64,000 bases of DNA from Pedobacter sp. Hv1 (GTDB lineage: Bacteria; Bacteroidota; Bacteroidia; Sphingobacteriales; Sphingobacteriaceae), in NCBI RefSeq assembly GCF_001412215.1, contig NZ_LLWP01000002.1:372001-436000 (forward strand), given 5' to 3'. Positions 51,518 through 60,464 of the stretch are shown here, one piece after another (position 1 is the first letter of the stretch; each line of letters starts with the position of its first letter). Both the position numbers and the translations under genes were made by a program. The notes under the pieces are model-generated. The model ran no database searches. It worked only from the letters and a program-made list of their open reading frames with translations, and was not told where the DNA came from.

Positions 51518-52666
51518 TTAAGCTAAAGCATTTTGCTTTACTACCATTTTAACTTTTTCTAATACGTAATCTAAATCTTCTTTAGTAGTGTACTTGCTAA
51601 AAGAAAAACGTACCGATGGACGATTTGGATCTGCTTTTATTCCATTTAATACATGCGAACCAATGTTAGAACCTGATGAACAAGCACTACCACCAGAAGC
51701 ACAGATGCCATTAATGTCTAAATTGAACAATAACATATCAGCCATATCCATTTCTGGGAAAGATACATTCAACACCGTATACAAACTTTTATCTGCATCG
51801 GTTTCTCCATTAAAGCCAATACCTGGAATTTCGGCAATTAACTGCTCTTTTAAATAATCTTTAAGCCCCTGAATGTAGTTTTGGTGTTCAGTCATTTCTG
51901 CATAGGCTATTTCTAAAGCTTTGGCCAAGCCCACAATTCCATACACATTTTCTGTACCACCACGCATATTGCGTTCTTGTGCACCACCATAAATCATTGG
52001 TGGTATTTTGATATTGCTGTTTACATATAAAAAGCCAACACCTTTTGGTCCATGCAATTTGTGAGCTGCACAAACAATAAAATGAGCTTTCAATTTGCGT
52101 ACATCATGTGTGTAATGGCCCATTGTTTGAACGGTATCTGCATGGTAAATTGCGTTGTACTTTTCACAAATATTGCCTACAATCTCCATATCAGTTAAAG
52201 TACCCAATTCATTATTGGCATGCATCAATGAAACAAAAGTACGTTCATTGTTTTGCAACAATTCTTCTAAATGGTTGTAATCTATCTTACCTTTTTCGTC
52301 AATATTTACAAAACTCAATTTATCAATCACACCATCTTTAAGCATCATATTTAAAGTATGCTCAACAGCATGGTGCTCTATTTTAGAAGTAATGGCATGT
52401 TTAATTCCGTAGGCAGAAATACCACAACGAATGGCAGTATTATCAGCCTCTGTACCCCCAGAGGTAAAAAATATCTCAGATGGAGAAGCATTTAACAAGT
52501 TTGCAACAGTCTTTCTGGCCTTCTCTACCAAAGTTCTCACTTCTCGTCCAAGAGAGTGTATTGCAGAGGGGTTACCATAGAAATTTTCCATTACGTTGCT
52601 CATTTCAGCAATAACTTCTTTATCTAATGGGGTGGTTGCGGCGTTATCTAAATAAACACGTTTCAT
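51518..52666 (-). CDS. Cysteine desulfurase (NifS/IscS family)
   Basis: 382 residues of the class V aminotransferase fold. PLP lysine K203 is in CAAHKLHGPKGVGF, the substrate-binding start is VYLDNAATTPLD, and the catalytic loop cysteine C329 is in CASGGSACSSGS. It takes sulfur from cysteine for Fe-S clusters or tRNA thiolation. The short insertion-type SACSSGS loop is the IscS/NifS-like group I form. No iscU, iscA or suf gene is adjacent. The upstream spacer (52680-52698) contains an ATCAATGT/ACATTGAT palindrome. Confidence 0.93.
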   Translation of the reverse strand: MKRVYLDNAATTPLDKEVIAEMSNVMENFYGNPSAIHSLGREVRTLVEKARKTVANLLNASPSEIFFTSGGTEADNTAIRCGISAYGIKHAITSKIEHHAVEHTLNMMLKDGVIDKLSFVNIDEKGKIDYNHLEELLQNNERTFVSLMHANNELGTLTDMEIVGNICEKYNAIYHADTVQTMGHYTHDVRKLKAHFIVCAAHKLHGPKGVGFLYVNSNIKIPPMIYGGAQERNMRGGTENVYGIVGLAKALEIAYAEMTEHQNYIQGLKDYLKEQLIAEIPGIGFNGETDADKSLYTVLNVSFPEMDMADMLLFNLDINGICASGGSACSSGSNIGSHVLNGIKADPNRPSVRFSFSKYTTKEDLDYVLEKVKMVVKQNALA

Positions 52667-52679
52667 AAAAAGTAGATTA

Positions 52680-52698
52680 CATCAATGTAAACATTGAT
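52680..52698. promoter_or_regulatory. Palindrome upstream of cysteine desulfurase
   Basis: ATCAATGT and ACATTGAT form an 8-bp inverted repeat with a two-base centre, 14 bases upstream of the start codon and just beyond the glmM stop. It could be an operator or weak hairpin; function unknown. Confidence 0.3.
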
Positions 52699-52704
52699 TT
52701 GGTT

Positions 52705-54093
52705 TTAATTCAGTTTTAGGATTTCTTTAATGTCAGAGATGATTTTGTTTGCCAGATTTTCAGCAATTGTTTCATTTTCCGCTTCGCTATAAATACGGAT
52801 AATTGGCTCTGTATTGGAACGACGTAAATGTACCCATTCATTTTCGAAATCTATTTTCAAACCATCAATTGTACTAATTTGCTGGTCTTTATATTTTTCT
52901 TGCACCTTGATCAATAATGAATCAATATCCATTTCTGGTGTAAGGGTGATTTTATTTTTTGAGATATGGTAAGCTGGATAAGTACTTCTTAACACAGAAA
53001 TTGTAGTACCCGCTTTAGCTAAATGCGATAAAAACAACGCAATACCTACTAAGGCATCTCTACCATAATGCGATTCTGGATAAATGATCCCTCCGTTACC
53101 TTCGCCACCAATAATGGCGTTTGTCGCTTTCATTTGGTTCACCACATTTACTTCTCCAACTGCGGCAGCATTATAGGTTGCCCCAGCTTTTTCTGTCACT
53201 ACTCTTAAAGCTCTGGTTGAGGAAAGATTGGAAACCGTATTACCAGGTGTATTTTTAAGGATATAATCAGCCACAGCCACCAAGGTATATTCTTCGCCAA
53301 ACATGGTTCCGTCTTCGTTAACAAAACACAAACGATCTACGTCTGGATCTACAACAATTCCTAAATCAGCTCGCTTGGCTTGTACTACCTTCGAAATTTC
53401 AGTTAAGTTTTCTGGTAAAGGCTCTGGATTGTGTGGAAACTCACCATTTGGTTCACAATACAACTCGTACATGGTTGTTACGCCTAAAGCCTTTAACAAA
53501 GCTGGAATAAAAATACCTCCACTTGAATTTACACAATCAATTGCAATTTTAAAATTCGCTTTTTTAATGGCTTCAACATCTACCAATGGCAAGGCCAAAA
53601 TAGAATCGATGTGCTTTTGCAAATAAGTATCGTTGGCAGTTACTTTACCCAATTCGTTTACATCTGCAAAAGAGAAATCAGCATTTTCTGCTATTTCTAA
53701 AACCTCTTTTCCATCTGCATCACTAATGAATTCTCCTTTTTCGTTCAATAGTTTTAAAGCATTCCATTGTTTCGGGTTATGGCTTGCAGTTAAAATAATA
53801 CCACCACCGGCCTTTTCTAAAGGAACAGCAATTTCTACTGTTGGCGTGGTAGACAAACCTAAATCGATTACTTCAACACCTAGTCCTTGTAAAGTACCAA
53901 TTACTAAATTATTGACCATTTCTCCCGAAATACGTGCATCTCTGCCTAAAACGATCTTTTTATTTTGGGTTTTATTGATCACCCATGAGCCATAGGCAGC
54001 AGTAAACTTTACAATGTCGATTGGGGTTAAACCATCGCCAGCTTTTCCGCCAATGGTACCTCTAATTCCAGATATAGATTTTATTAAAGTCAA
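52705..54093 (-). CDS. glmM: Phosphoglucosamine mutase
   Basis: 462 residues. It converts glucosamine-6-P to glucosamine-1-P for UDP-GlcNAc synthesis. The phosphoserine loop is LTASHNPKQWNALK (S104), the metal loop is VVDPDVDRLCF (near 250), the sugar loop is GEGNGGIIYPE, and the phosphate-binding loop is RRSNTEPIIRIYSEA. The S104 environment and GRDARISGEMV start fit GlmM, though bacterial phosphoglucomutase/phosphomannomutase relatives are similar. The minus strand carries TATTTTTG 17 bases upstream as a likely promoter. Confidence 0.85.
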   Translation of the reverse strand: MTLIKSISGIRGTIGGKAGDGLTPIDIVKFTAAYGSWVINKTQNKKIVLGRDARISGEMVNNLVIGTLQGLGVEVIDLGLSTTPTVEIAVPLEKAGGGIILTASHNPKQWNALKLLNEKGEFISDADGKEVLEIAENADFSFADVNELGKVTANDTYLQKHIDSILALPLVDVEAIKKANFKIAIDCVNSSGGIFIPALLKALGVTTMYELYCEPNGEFPHNPEPLPENLTEISKVVQAKRADLGIVVDPDVDRLCFVNEDGTMFGEEYTLVAVADYILKNTPGNTVSNLSSTRALRVVTEKAGATYNAAAVGEVNVVNQMKATNAIIGGEGNGGIIYPESHYGRDALVGIALFLSHLAKAGTTISVLRSTYPAYHISKNKITLTPEMDIDSLLIKVQEKYKDQQISTIDGLKIDFENEWVHLRRSNTEPIIRIYSEAENETIAENLANKIISDIKEILKLN

Positions 54094-54109
54094 GTTTCTT
54101 ATATTTTTT

Positions 54110-54117
54110 CAAAAATA
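54110..54117 (-). promoter_or_regulatory. Putative -7 promoter element for glmM
   Basis: The minus strand reads TATTTTTG, 17 bases upstream of the glmM start. The region is AT-rich, so a chance match is possible. Confidence 0.35.
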
Positions 54118-54355
54118 ATAAAAATTTGAGGAAGAATAGTCTTTAAACACCATCAAAACGTAATTTTTGCAAACTTTATCCAAATTATTTTTATCTACTA
54201 AATAGATAGAATTACAATAAAAACAACGCAAAATTCAGCTATTGACCAAGCACGGCAACAATATGTTCAAAAAATCAGCTTTAAAATCTCTGCATTTAAA
54301 CGCAACTGACCTGCATCTAAATAAATTTTATCCTTACTCTTGCAGTACAAAATAC

Positions 54356-54363
54356 TATATTTG
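54356..54363 (+). promoter_or_regulatory. Putative -7 promoter element for methyltransferase operon
   Basis: TATATTTG matches the consensus fully, 31 bases before the ATG at 54395. No -33 element at the usual spacing. Confidence 0.45.
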
Positions 54364-54394
54364 CCCATTACAAAAATGTTAATATACTAGGGTA

Positions 54395-55126
54395 ATGCAG
54401 CGAAAATGGTTTCAACATTGGTTTAACTCTCCTTACTACCACATACTTTACAGCCAACGTAATGATGAGGAGGCAGAATTTTTGATTGACAACCTTTCTG
54501 CTTATTTAAGGCCAAAAATCAACAGCAGAATTTTGGATATTGCTTGTGGCAGAGGCAGACATGCCATTTACCTGAACAAAAAAGGTTACGATGTTACTGG
54601 AATAGACCTTTCTGAGCAAAGCATTAAATATGCACAGCAATTTGAGCAGAAAAACCTCCATTTTTATGTGCATGATATGCGCAAGCTATCTTACATCAAC
54701 TACTTTGACATTGCACTAAACCTATTTACAAGTTTTGGATATTTTGATACCGAAAAAGAACATGTAAATGCTTTAAAGGCATTTAGAAAGGGGTTAAAGG
54801 AAGATGGAACTTTGGTGATTGATTATTTCAATACCCAAAAAATTATCAAAAACCTAACCAATCAGGAAACCAAAACGGTTGATGGAATAGAGTTTCATTT
54901 GCATAAATTTGTAGCTGAAGGAAAAATTATCAAGCATATCAATTTTGAACATAAAATGAAGGCTTATGCATTTGAAGAACGTGTGCAAGCATTTTTATTG
55001 GCAGATTTTGAACGCATGTTAACCAAAAGTGGATTGGTGATTACCGAAACTTTTGGAAGTTATGCACTCGAATCATTTGATGAGGCCAAATCAGATCGTT
55101 TAATACTTGTTTGTAAAAAAGCATGA
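54395..55126 (+). CDS. Class I SAM-dependent methyltransferase
   Basis: 243 residues. Motif I (ILDIACGRGRHAIYLNKKGYDVTGIDLSEQSIKYAQQ, about residues 45-81) binds S-adenosylmethionine; further Rossmann strands are HFYVHDMRKLSYINYFDIALNLFTSFGYF and LKEDGTLVIDYFN. The substrate is not evident. The stop overlaps the start of the PAP2 gene (ATGA), so the two are translationally coupled, and a ZIP transporter gene follows immediately: a three-gene operon. Confidence 0.9.
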   Translation: MQRKWFQHWFNSPYYHILYSQRNDEEAEFLIDNLSAYLRPKINSRILDIACGRGRHAIYLNKKGYDVTGIDLSEQSIKYAQQFEQKNLHFYVHDMRKLSYINYFDIALNLFTSFGYFDTEKEHVNALKAFRKGLKEDGTLVIDYFNTQKIIKNLTNQETKTVDGIEFHLHKFVAEGKIIKHINFEHKMKAYAFEERVQAFLLADFERMLTKSGLVITETFGSYALESFDEAKSDRLILVCKKA

Positions 55127-55686
55127 TAGCAGAACTGCAACAATTTGACACTGAATTGTTTTTAAAAATCCATCGTGGATTAAGCAATGGTTTTTTTGAC
55201 TGGCTAATGCCATTGGTAAGAAATCGTTTCTTCTGGTCGCCACTTTATCTTTTCATCGTTATCTTTTGCATTAAGCAATATAAAAAACAGGGATATTATA
55301 TGATTTTGATGGTTTTGGTAACCTTTGCTATTGGCGACATGGTTGCTTCGAGAATTATCAAACCCAATGTGGCCAGAATTAGGCCATGCAATGAAATTAC
55401 CTTGCAAGACCAGATTATCCATCGTGTACCCTGTGGCACTGGTTATAGCTTCCCATCGGCACATGCAACTAATCATTTTGGCATTGCAGTTTTTTTAATT
55501 TGCCTATTCTACCGCAAGTGGAAAGCAATTTTACCCATTGGTTTGGCATGGGCATTTCTGATTAGTTTTGCTCAGATCTATGTTGGTGTACATTACCCTA
55601 TTGATACTTTTGTAGGCGCCATACTTGGAACCTGTGTTGGCTTATTTACTTTTTATATTTATCAAAGAATAAAACCCAAAGCTTAA
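55123..55686 (+). CDS. PAP2-family membrane phosphatase
   Basis: 187 residues with about five membrane spans. The three phosphatase motifs are present: KPNVARIRPC (K-x6-RP), GYSFPSAHATNHF (PSAH) and VGVHYPIDTFVGA (x-H-x3-D). Such enzymes remove phosphate from lipid phosphates (phosphatidic acid, undecaprenyl pyrophosphate, or lipid A). The start overlaps the methyltransferase stop by 4 bases; the ZIP gene begins at the base after this stop. Confidence 0.93.
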   Translation: MIAELQQFDTELFLKIHRGLSNGFFDWLMPLVRNRFFWSPLYLFIVIFCIKQYKKQGYYMILMVLVTFAIGDMVASRIIKPNVARIRPCNEITLQDQIIHRVPCGTGYSFPSAHATNHFGIAVFLICLFYRKWKAILPIGLAWAFLISFAQIYVGVHYPIDTFVGAILGTCVGLFTFYIYQRIKPKA

Positions 55687-56406
55687 ATGGAAATCTGGAA
55701 ATTTCTTGTTTTATTTTTCTGTGCTTTTTTTGGTGGTTTAGCTATTTTTTTAGTTAAGAACGATAAATCGCAAATACTGAAACTCATTTTATCATTTAGT
55801 GGTGCCTATCTATTTGCCATTACGGTGCTGCATTTAATTCCAGATGCTTATAGCGGAACCGACAAAAGTGAGATTGGCTTTTTTATCTTATTGGGTTTTC
55901 TGCTACAGATATTTTTAGAACAATTTTCTGAAGGTGTAGAACATGGCCATATCCATAAACACGCTGATGGACATGCTTTTCCGTTGGGGATTATGATTAG
56001 TTTATGTTTACATGCTTTTTTAGAGGGTATGCCATTGGCAAAAGACCAAAATAATGAGCTGATTTTTGGAATAGCCTTACATCATATTCCTGCTGCATTT
56101 GCTTTGGCAAGCATTCTAATTCAAAACCACATCAAACCTAAAGGTGTTGTTTTTTACTTGATTATTTTTGCCATCATGGCACCAGTTGGCTATTATTTCA
56201 GCATTAGCTTAAGCAATGGTAGCATAAGTGGTATGGAGCCTTATTTTAACAAGGTAATGGGAATAGTTATTGGTATATTTTTACATATCTCTACTACCAT
56301 TCTTTTTGAATCTAGTGCAGACCACAGGATAAATAAGCGCAAAATGCTTGCAGTATTGTTAGGCATTGGTGTTGCCCTACTGGGTTTTTACGCAGCAGGC
56401 CACTAG
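55687..56406 (+). CDS. ZIP-family metal transporter
   Basis: 239 residues, about eight membrane helices. The histidine-rich loop EHGHIHKHADGHAF, the metal-site helix MISLCLHAFLEGMPLA and FGIALHHIPAAFALASIL are typical of ZIP transporters of zinc or iron. It starts directly after the PAP2 stop. Transported metal and direction are inferred from the family only. Confidence 0.9.
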   Translation: MEIWKFLVLFFCAFFGGLAIFLVKNDKSQILKLILSFSGAYLFAITVLHLIPDAYSGTDKSEIGFFILLGFLLQIFLEQFSEGVEHGHIHKHADGHAFPLGIMISLCLHAFLEGMPLAKDQNNELIFGIALHHIPAAFALASILIQNHIKPKGVVFYLIIFAIMAPVGYYFSISLSNGSISGMEPYFNKVMGIVIGIFLHISTTILFESSADHRINKRKMLAVLLGIGVALLGFYAAGH

Positions 56407-56407
56407 T

Positions 56408-56860
56408 TTATCCCCTCAATTTATCTAGCAAAACATTCAATTGAGTAGCTTCTTCTTTGGTAATGTGCTTAGCAATAAATTTAGAAAGATCGATCCCTTT
56501 ATCCAATTTCTTTAATAGGGCTAAACCTTTTTCAGAAATCATAATATCTACAGCACGTTTATCATAATTGTTTTCTGTTTTATCAACAAGACCTTTCTGA
56601 ACTAAGCGCTCCACAATCCTAGAAGCATCGCTCATTTTGTCTAGAATTTGGGTCCTAATCAAATTAATGGTAGATGGGCTTGGGTATTGTTTTTTCAGAA
56701 TTCTTAATACGTTATACTGTTGTTGTGTAACATCATAAGGTACAAGTGCATCTTTTACTTTTTTGTTGCCCCAATGGTAGGTAAAACAGATGTTTACTAC
56801 GGTTTGTTGATATACATTTTCAAATTTTGAAACTTTAGTTTGTTTCTTTAATTGCCTCAT
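56408..56860 (-). CDS. MarR-family transcriptional regulator
   Basis: 150 residues. The winged helix occupies about 45-105 with QYNVLRILKKQYPSPSTINLIRTQILDKMSDASRIVERLVQKGLVDKTENNYDKRAVDIMISEKGLALLKKL; the D-R-A wing is characteristic. MarR proteins control stress, resistance or catabolic genes in response to small ligands. Its start ATG overlaps the stop of the upstream DUF5522 gene (ATGA), so it is translationally coupled to it. It ends 2 bases from the convergent ZIP gene. Confidence 0.93.
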   Translation of the reverse strand: MRQLKKQTKVSKFENVYQQTVVNICFTYHWGNKKVKDALVPYDVTQQQYNVLRILKKQYPSPSTINLIRTQILDKMSDASRIVERLVQKGLVDKTENNYDKRAVDIMISEKGLALLKKLDKGIDLSKFIAKHITKEEATQLNVLLDKLRG

Positions 56861-57033
56861 TTAGAATTAGGTTTGGTTTGGATTTTTGAGGTTTTACGAC
56901 CACCATCTTTCCCGAAATTCCACGGACAGTGTTTACATTTATTCTTGCAACAGTAGCCCCTTTTGAGGTGATATGCTGCTGTAAACACCATTAATCCATC
57001 TTCGTTCAAATAGTAATCAACTCCCTCTTCCAT
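56857..57033 (-). CDS. DUF5522 small cysteine-rich protein
   Basis: 58 residues read from an ATG at 57033: begins MEEGVDYYLNEDGLMVFTAA, then YHLKRGYCCKNKCKHCPWNF. Four cysteines (C28, C29, C33, C36) in a CCxxxCxxC pattern are the DUF5522 signature, likely a metal or Fe-S site. The ATG shares a base with the stop of the upstream MBL gene (TAATG), and its stop overlaps the MarR ATG (ATGA). Such double overlap and the conserved motif show that it is a genuine gene. Function unknown. Confidence 0.9.
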   Translation of the reverse strand: MEEGVDYYLNEDGLMVFTAAYHLKRGYCCKNKCKHCPWNFGKDGGRKTSKIQTKPNSK

Positions 57034-57992
57034 TAGTTAAGCAATTTAACTACCAACTTATCTTTATAATGATTTTGCAAATGTGTTCCGCTTCCATGTG
57101 TAGTCCAAACTTGTTGAGGCTGCACCGTTTCAATTGTTGTTAAAATTGCTTTCCAATCTACATGATCCGAAATGTACAATTGAACCTGATTGTTACTTTG
57201 TATATGTTTCCATCCGGTAGCAAAAATCCTAACTACATTTATGGCTTTAAAATAGCTATGAAAAACCATAGGAGGCACAATATAGATCATGTCATTTGCA
57301 TTGTTTTTCATCACTTTTCTATCGTAAACTTCATATTTACCTAAATCAACGCCCATTTGTTCGTAAATTTTAACAAAAGGTACAATACTATGGTGCACCA
57401 ATATTCTCTTTTGGGGGCAGTGTTTATTGATGAGCGAAATTAACCGTTGACTTTTACCCAGAGCATAGGCTCCTAACATGATGTTTGGTTTAACGTTATT
57501 CAATTTTTCAATTTCCGCCACCGCATCTGGATGTACTGTCTCTGGATTTGCAAAGGTGGTTTCGGTAATCAACACATCTGCGGCTACCAATACTGTTGGC
57601 TCGCAGGTTGTATCTGCTTCTAGTTTATAATCGCCTGTATAAAGGTATTTAACGCCCTTGTACTCCATTAAAACCAATGCAGAACCCAAAATATGGCCAG
57701 CAGGGTAAAAACTAATTGTTACCCCATTTAATTGAAATGTTGATTGATAAGGCTTGAGGTAAAAATTTGCTGCTGCAAACTTTTTATAACGATGCTGCAT
57801 AAAAACTGCAGTAGCTTCGGTACAGTAAACGTTTTGATTACCTCCAACAGCATGATCACCATGCGCATGTGAAATCACTGCTTCAACAACTGGCTCTTTT
57901 GGATCTAAGTAAAAATTGCCATAACTGCAAAACAGTCCTATTTTTGTTTGAACGATAAAATCGTCGATAATTTCTTTTTGGTCTAACATCAT
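57033..57992 (-). CDS. MBL-fold exonuclease-like protein (beta-CASP relative)
   Basis: 319 residues. The metal motif SHAHGDHAVGG (H42, H44, D46, H47) is followed by FYPAGHILGSALVLMEYKGVKYLYTGDYKLEADTTCEP, the pattern of the ligase-associated DNA exonuclease / mRNA 3'-end-processing-like MBL proteins of Bacteroidota. Here it is separate from any ligase. Likely a cytoplasmic nuclease. It sits between coaE (13 bases upstream) and DUF5522 (TAATG overlap), indicating an operon. Confidence 0.8.
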   Translation of the reverse strand: MMLDQKEIIDDFIVQTKIGLFCSYGNFYLDPKEPVVEAVISHAHGDHAVGGNQNVYCTEATAVFMQHRYKKFAAANFYLKPYQSTFQLNGVTISFYPAGHILGSALVLMEYKGVKYLYTGDYKLEADTTCEPTVLVAADVLITETTFANPETVHPDAVAEIEKLNNVKPNIMLGAYALGKSQRLISLINKHCPQKRILVHHSIVPFVKIYEQMGVDLGKYEVYDRKVMKNNANDMIYIVPPMVFHSYFKAINVVRIFATGWKHIQSNNQVQLYISDHVDWKAILTTIETVQPQQVWTTHGSGTHLQNHYKDKLVVKLLN

Positions 57993-58005
57993 TCTGGTTG
58001 AGCAG

Positions 58006-58596
58006 TTATAGACTTAAAAACTGCTGGTGTAATTCTAAAACTTGCAGGATCACTGAAGTATCATTTGTATTCTGCACAAAATAATCGGCCATTTTAGCCT
58101 TTTGTTCATCTGTAAACTGTTTATCCATCCTTGCCATAACTTGTGCCTCACTCACTTGGTCGCGTTCCATTACACGGGCTATTTTTAAAGCTACTGGAGC
58201 AGTAACTAAAATCGTATAATCGCACATTTGGTACGAACCACTTTCAAATAAGAGTGCAGCTTCTTTCAAGGTATAAGGTACTTTTTTGGGGATAGTACTT
58301 ACCCAGCTATCAAAAGCCCTAAATACAGCAGGATGAACAAGTGCATTTAACTTTTCGAGTTCTATTTGGTTGTTAAATACAATACTTGCAATATGCTGAT
58401 TGTTGAGTTTTCCACTTTCTGTATAACTTACAGTACCAAAGGCAGATTTAACACCAGCGATCAGTATCGGATCACTTACCATTAATTCTTTAGCTACGGT
58501 ATCAGCATAAAAAACAGGGATCCCCAGTATTTCAAAAACCTTACAAACTGTAGTTTTTCCACTTCCTATGCCTCCTGTTATACCGATCTTTAACAT
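58006..58596 (-). CDS. coaE: Dephospho-CoA kinase
   Basis: 196 residues. The Walker A motif GITGGIGSGKTTVCKVF is at the N-terminus, then GIPVFYADTVAKELM, LEKLNALVHPAVF and LVTAPVALKIARVMERDQVS, the CoaE blocks. It phosphorylates dephospho-CoA in the last step of coenzyme A synthesis. Its ATG overlaps the YbbR stop (TAATG), so the two are coupled. Confidence 0.95.
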   Translation of the reverse strand: MLKIGITGGIGSGKTTVCKVFEILGIPVFYADTVAKELMVSDPILIAGVKSAFGTVSYTESGKLNNQHIASIVFNNQIELEKLNALVHPAVFRAFDSWVSTIPKKVPYTLKEAALLFESGSYQMCDYTILVTAPVALKIARVMERDQVSEAQVMARMDKQFTDEQKAKMADYFVQNTNDTSVILQVLELHQQFLSL

Positions 58597-59543
58597 TATT
58601 TCTCTATAATAAAATTGATTTTATTGGGACTTACATTCAACAGCTTACAATAATCAGGAAAACGAGTAATTTTAACTGTAAACTTATGATGTCCTAATTT
58701 TTTCCATTCATTCATATCCACGGCAGCCTCAATAAAATCTTCATCTATCTCTTGGTAGCTTGACAATGCCACCAAAAAAGTAACGGCTACCTTTTTAGGA
58801 TAGAGCTTCACATCGTAAAAATCTGTGTTATTGATAATCTTCAAGGGTACTTCAACCGTTTTTTCTGTAAACTCATCAACAGGAATTTTTACCCCTACAC
58901 TACTTGGATAAATACTAATGTTATTGGAGCTATTCTGCCTAATGGCAACACGAGCATGGGTTGGTTTTTGAAGATCGGTTAATTTTAAGGTATCGGTATA
59001 CCACACATCAATTTTGGCCAATTCTTCTTGCGGCCCAGAGATATTTACATAAGCTGGCGTTAACTGGATCTGATTGGAGATGCCATATTGTTTTACAAAA
59101 CTTATGTCTGGGATTAACTTAATGCGCACCCGCTTATTGGTTCTTTTCGAAAAATCGAAATATAAGGTATCTGGTTTAACAGAAATTACTTTTTGCGATG
59201 TTTCTAACTGTTTATTGATTTGAAAGAGTTGCTCTGAAAATAAAATGAAACTGCGGTTGTTTAATTTTTGTAGGCTTACTGTAATGGATTGCGGTTTGAT
59301 ACGCAACCGCGAAAAAAGCAATTGCCAGCCAGTGCCTTCTACCTGTAGGTCTACAATATCTGGCTGTAAGGGCTTAAAAGCTTTCTTTTGTGGTTCATCT
59401 TTGTAGATCAACTCAGTTTTGGCAGTATAAATATACTTGTTGTTCAATGCCAAAAACAACCAGGCAGCTATAGCTCCTACCAAACAAGTAATCAGCACTA
59501 GAAAACGTTTACGTTCTACCTTGGTTAATTTAATGAAGGGCAT
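58596..59543 (-). CDS. YbbR-domain protein (CdaR-like)
   Basis: 315 residues. One N-terminal membrane helix (about 12-30) and an extracytoplasmic part of repeated YbbR-like beta domains (IKPQSITVSLQKLNNRSFILFSEQLFQINKQLETSQKVISVKPDTLYFDF; TPAYVNISGPQEELAKIDVWYTDTLKL; and TEKTVEVPLKIINNTDFYDVKLYPKKVAVTFLVALS). In Firmicutes, YbbR/CdaR regulates the c-di-AMP cyclase; no cyclase is adjacent here. Stop overlaps coaE. Confidence 0.82.
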   Translation of the reverse strand: MPFIKLTKVERKRFLVLITCLVGAIAAWLFLALNNKYIYTAKTELIYKDEPQKKAFKPLQPDIVDLQVEGTGWQLLFSRLRIKPQSITVSLQKLNNRSFILFSEQLFQINKQLETSQKVISVKPDTLYFDFSKRTNKRVRIKLIPDISFVKQYGISNQIQLTPAYVNISGPQEELAKIDVWYTDTLKLTDLQKPTHARVAIRQNSSNNISIYPSSVGVKIPVDEFTEKTVEVPLKIINNTDFYDVKLYPKKVAVTFLVALSSYQEIDEDFIEAAVDMNEWKKLGHHKFTVKITRFPDYCKLLNVSPNKINFIIEK

Positions 59544-59556
59544 ATTGTAAAATTAC

Positions 59557-59595
59557 AAAAAAAAGCCGCTCTCTCGAAATCACGAAAGAACGGCT
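59557..59595 (-). terminator. Terminator between yajC and ybbR
   Basis: On the minus strand AGCCGTTCTTTCG pairs with CGAGAGAGCGGCT (with G-U pairs) and is followed by eight Ts. It would end the yajC transcript, leaving ybbR-coaE to a separate promoter or readthrough. Confidence 0.85.
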
Positions 59596-59613
59596 ATTAT
59601 TCTTTTAAAAAAC

Positions 59614-59940
59614 TTATGCTTTAGGTGTTGCTGCTGCAGTAGCTGCTTTAGTTGCATCTAAAGAGATAGAAGATTTATCGAAACGGATTTTTGTTCCACC
59701 TTCAACTTCTATTAAAAATGTGGTATCGTTAGCACCTACAATTTTACCATGTATGCCGGCAGTAGTTACAATTTTATCTCCAATTTTAAGATCTTCTACT
59801 AATTTTTTATGGTCTTTTGCCTTTTTAACTTGTGGTCTGATCATAAAGAAATAGAAAACAATCATAATTAATACCATAGGTATAATTGTACTGTATAAAC
59901 TACTTCCTGCTGCTGCTTGTAATAATACTGTTGATGTCAT
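59614..59940 (-). CDS. yajC: Preprotein translocase subunit YajC
   Basis: 108 residues with one N-terminal membrane helix (about 18-36) and the conserved MIRPQVKKAKDHKKLVEDLKIGDKIVTTAGIHGKIVG block. YajC associates with SecDF in the inner membrane. Here it is 46 kb from secDF, whereas in many bacteria they are adjacent. The C-terminus is Ala/Thr-rich. A terminator follows. Confidence 0.95.
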   Translation of the reverse strand: MTSTVLLQAAAGSSLYSTIIPMVLIMIVFYFFMIRPQVKKAKDHKKLVEDLKIGDKIVTTAGIHGKIVGANDTTFLIEVEGGTKIRFDKSSISLDATKAATAAATPKA

Positions 59941-59990
59941 TATGTTTTATTTTATTTGATGATTTGATGATTCTTTTAGGTTAGGCTAAA

Positions 59991-60449
59991 TTATTTTTTA
60001 GCTTTTACTTCGCCAACTAAGTGTAGTTTTGGCGATTCTGGATTGGCGTTAGAGGTAATGGTAACCGCTTTATCTTGCAAGCCCATTTTACCATGGCTAT
60101 CAAAGATTACTGTAATTACACCCTCATCTCCAGGTTTAATTGGTGTTTTTGGATATTCTGGTATGGTACAACCACAAGTGGCTGTTGCATCAGTAATAAT
60201 TAATGGTGTTTTACCAACATTTTTGAATTTAAAACTCGTCTGTACTTTTTCACCTTCGTCAATTACTTTGAAATCATAGATTTCTTTATCAAATTCAAAT
60301 TTCGGTGCATCTTCAGCCAAAACTGCAGGCGCTTTTGTTTCAGTTCCACCTACTACCTGTGTTTTATCTTCTACTTTATCAGATGCATTTCGGTTACAAG
60401 CTGAAAGCCCTATTACAGCTAACGTAATTACTAATAATCTCTTCATCAT
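59991..60449 (-). CDS. DUF1573 lipoprotein
   Basis: 152 residues. Lipobox LSAC in the signal peptide (Cys near 18), then an Ig-like DUF1573 domain: FEFDKEIYDFKVIDEGEKVQTSFKFKNVGKTPLIITDATATCGCTIPEYPKTPIKPGDEGVITVIFDSHGK. The CGC motif is typical. Such proteins are very common in Bacteroidota and of unknown role. It is next to nusB and yajC, a recurrent neighbourhood. Confidence 0.9.
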   Translation of the reverse strand: MMKRLLVITLAVIGLSACNRNASDKVEDKTQVVGGTETKAPAVLAEDAPKFEFDKEIYDFKVIDEGEKVQTSFKFKNVGKTPLIITDATATCGCTIPEYPKTPIKPGDEGVITVIFDSHGKMGLQDKAVTITSNANPESPKLHLVGEVKAKK

Positions 60450-60464
60450 GTTGTTTTTATCTTT

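Larger units (their letters stand above)
54094..54394. other. Divergent promoter region
   Basis: About 300 bases between divergent glmM and methyltransferase genes. Minus-strand TATTTTTG (54110-54117) and plus-strand TATATTTG (54356-54363) are matches to TAnnTTTG. No ORF or structured RNA was seen. Confidence 0.5.
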
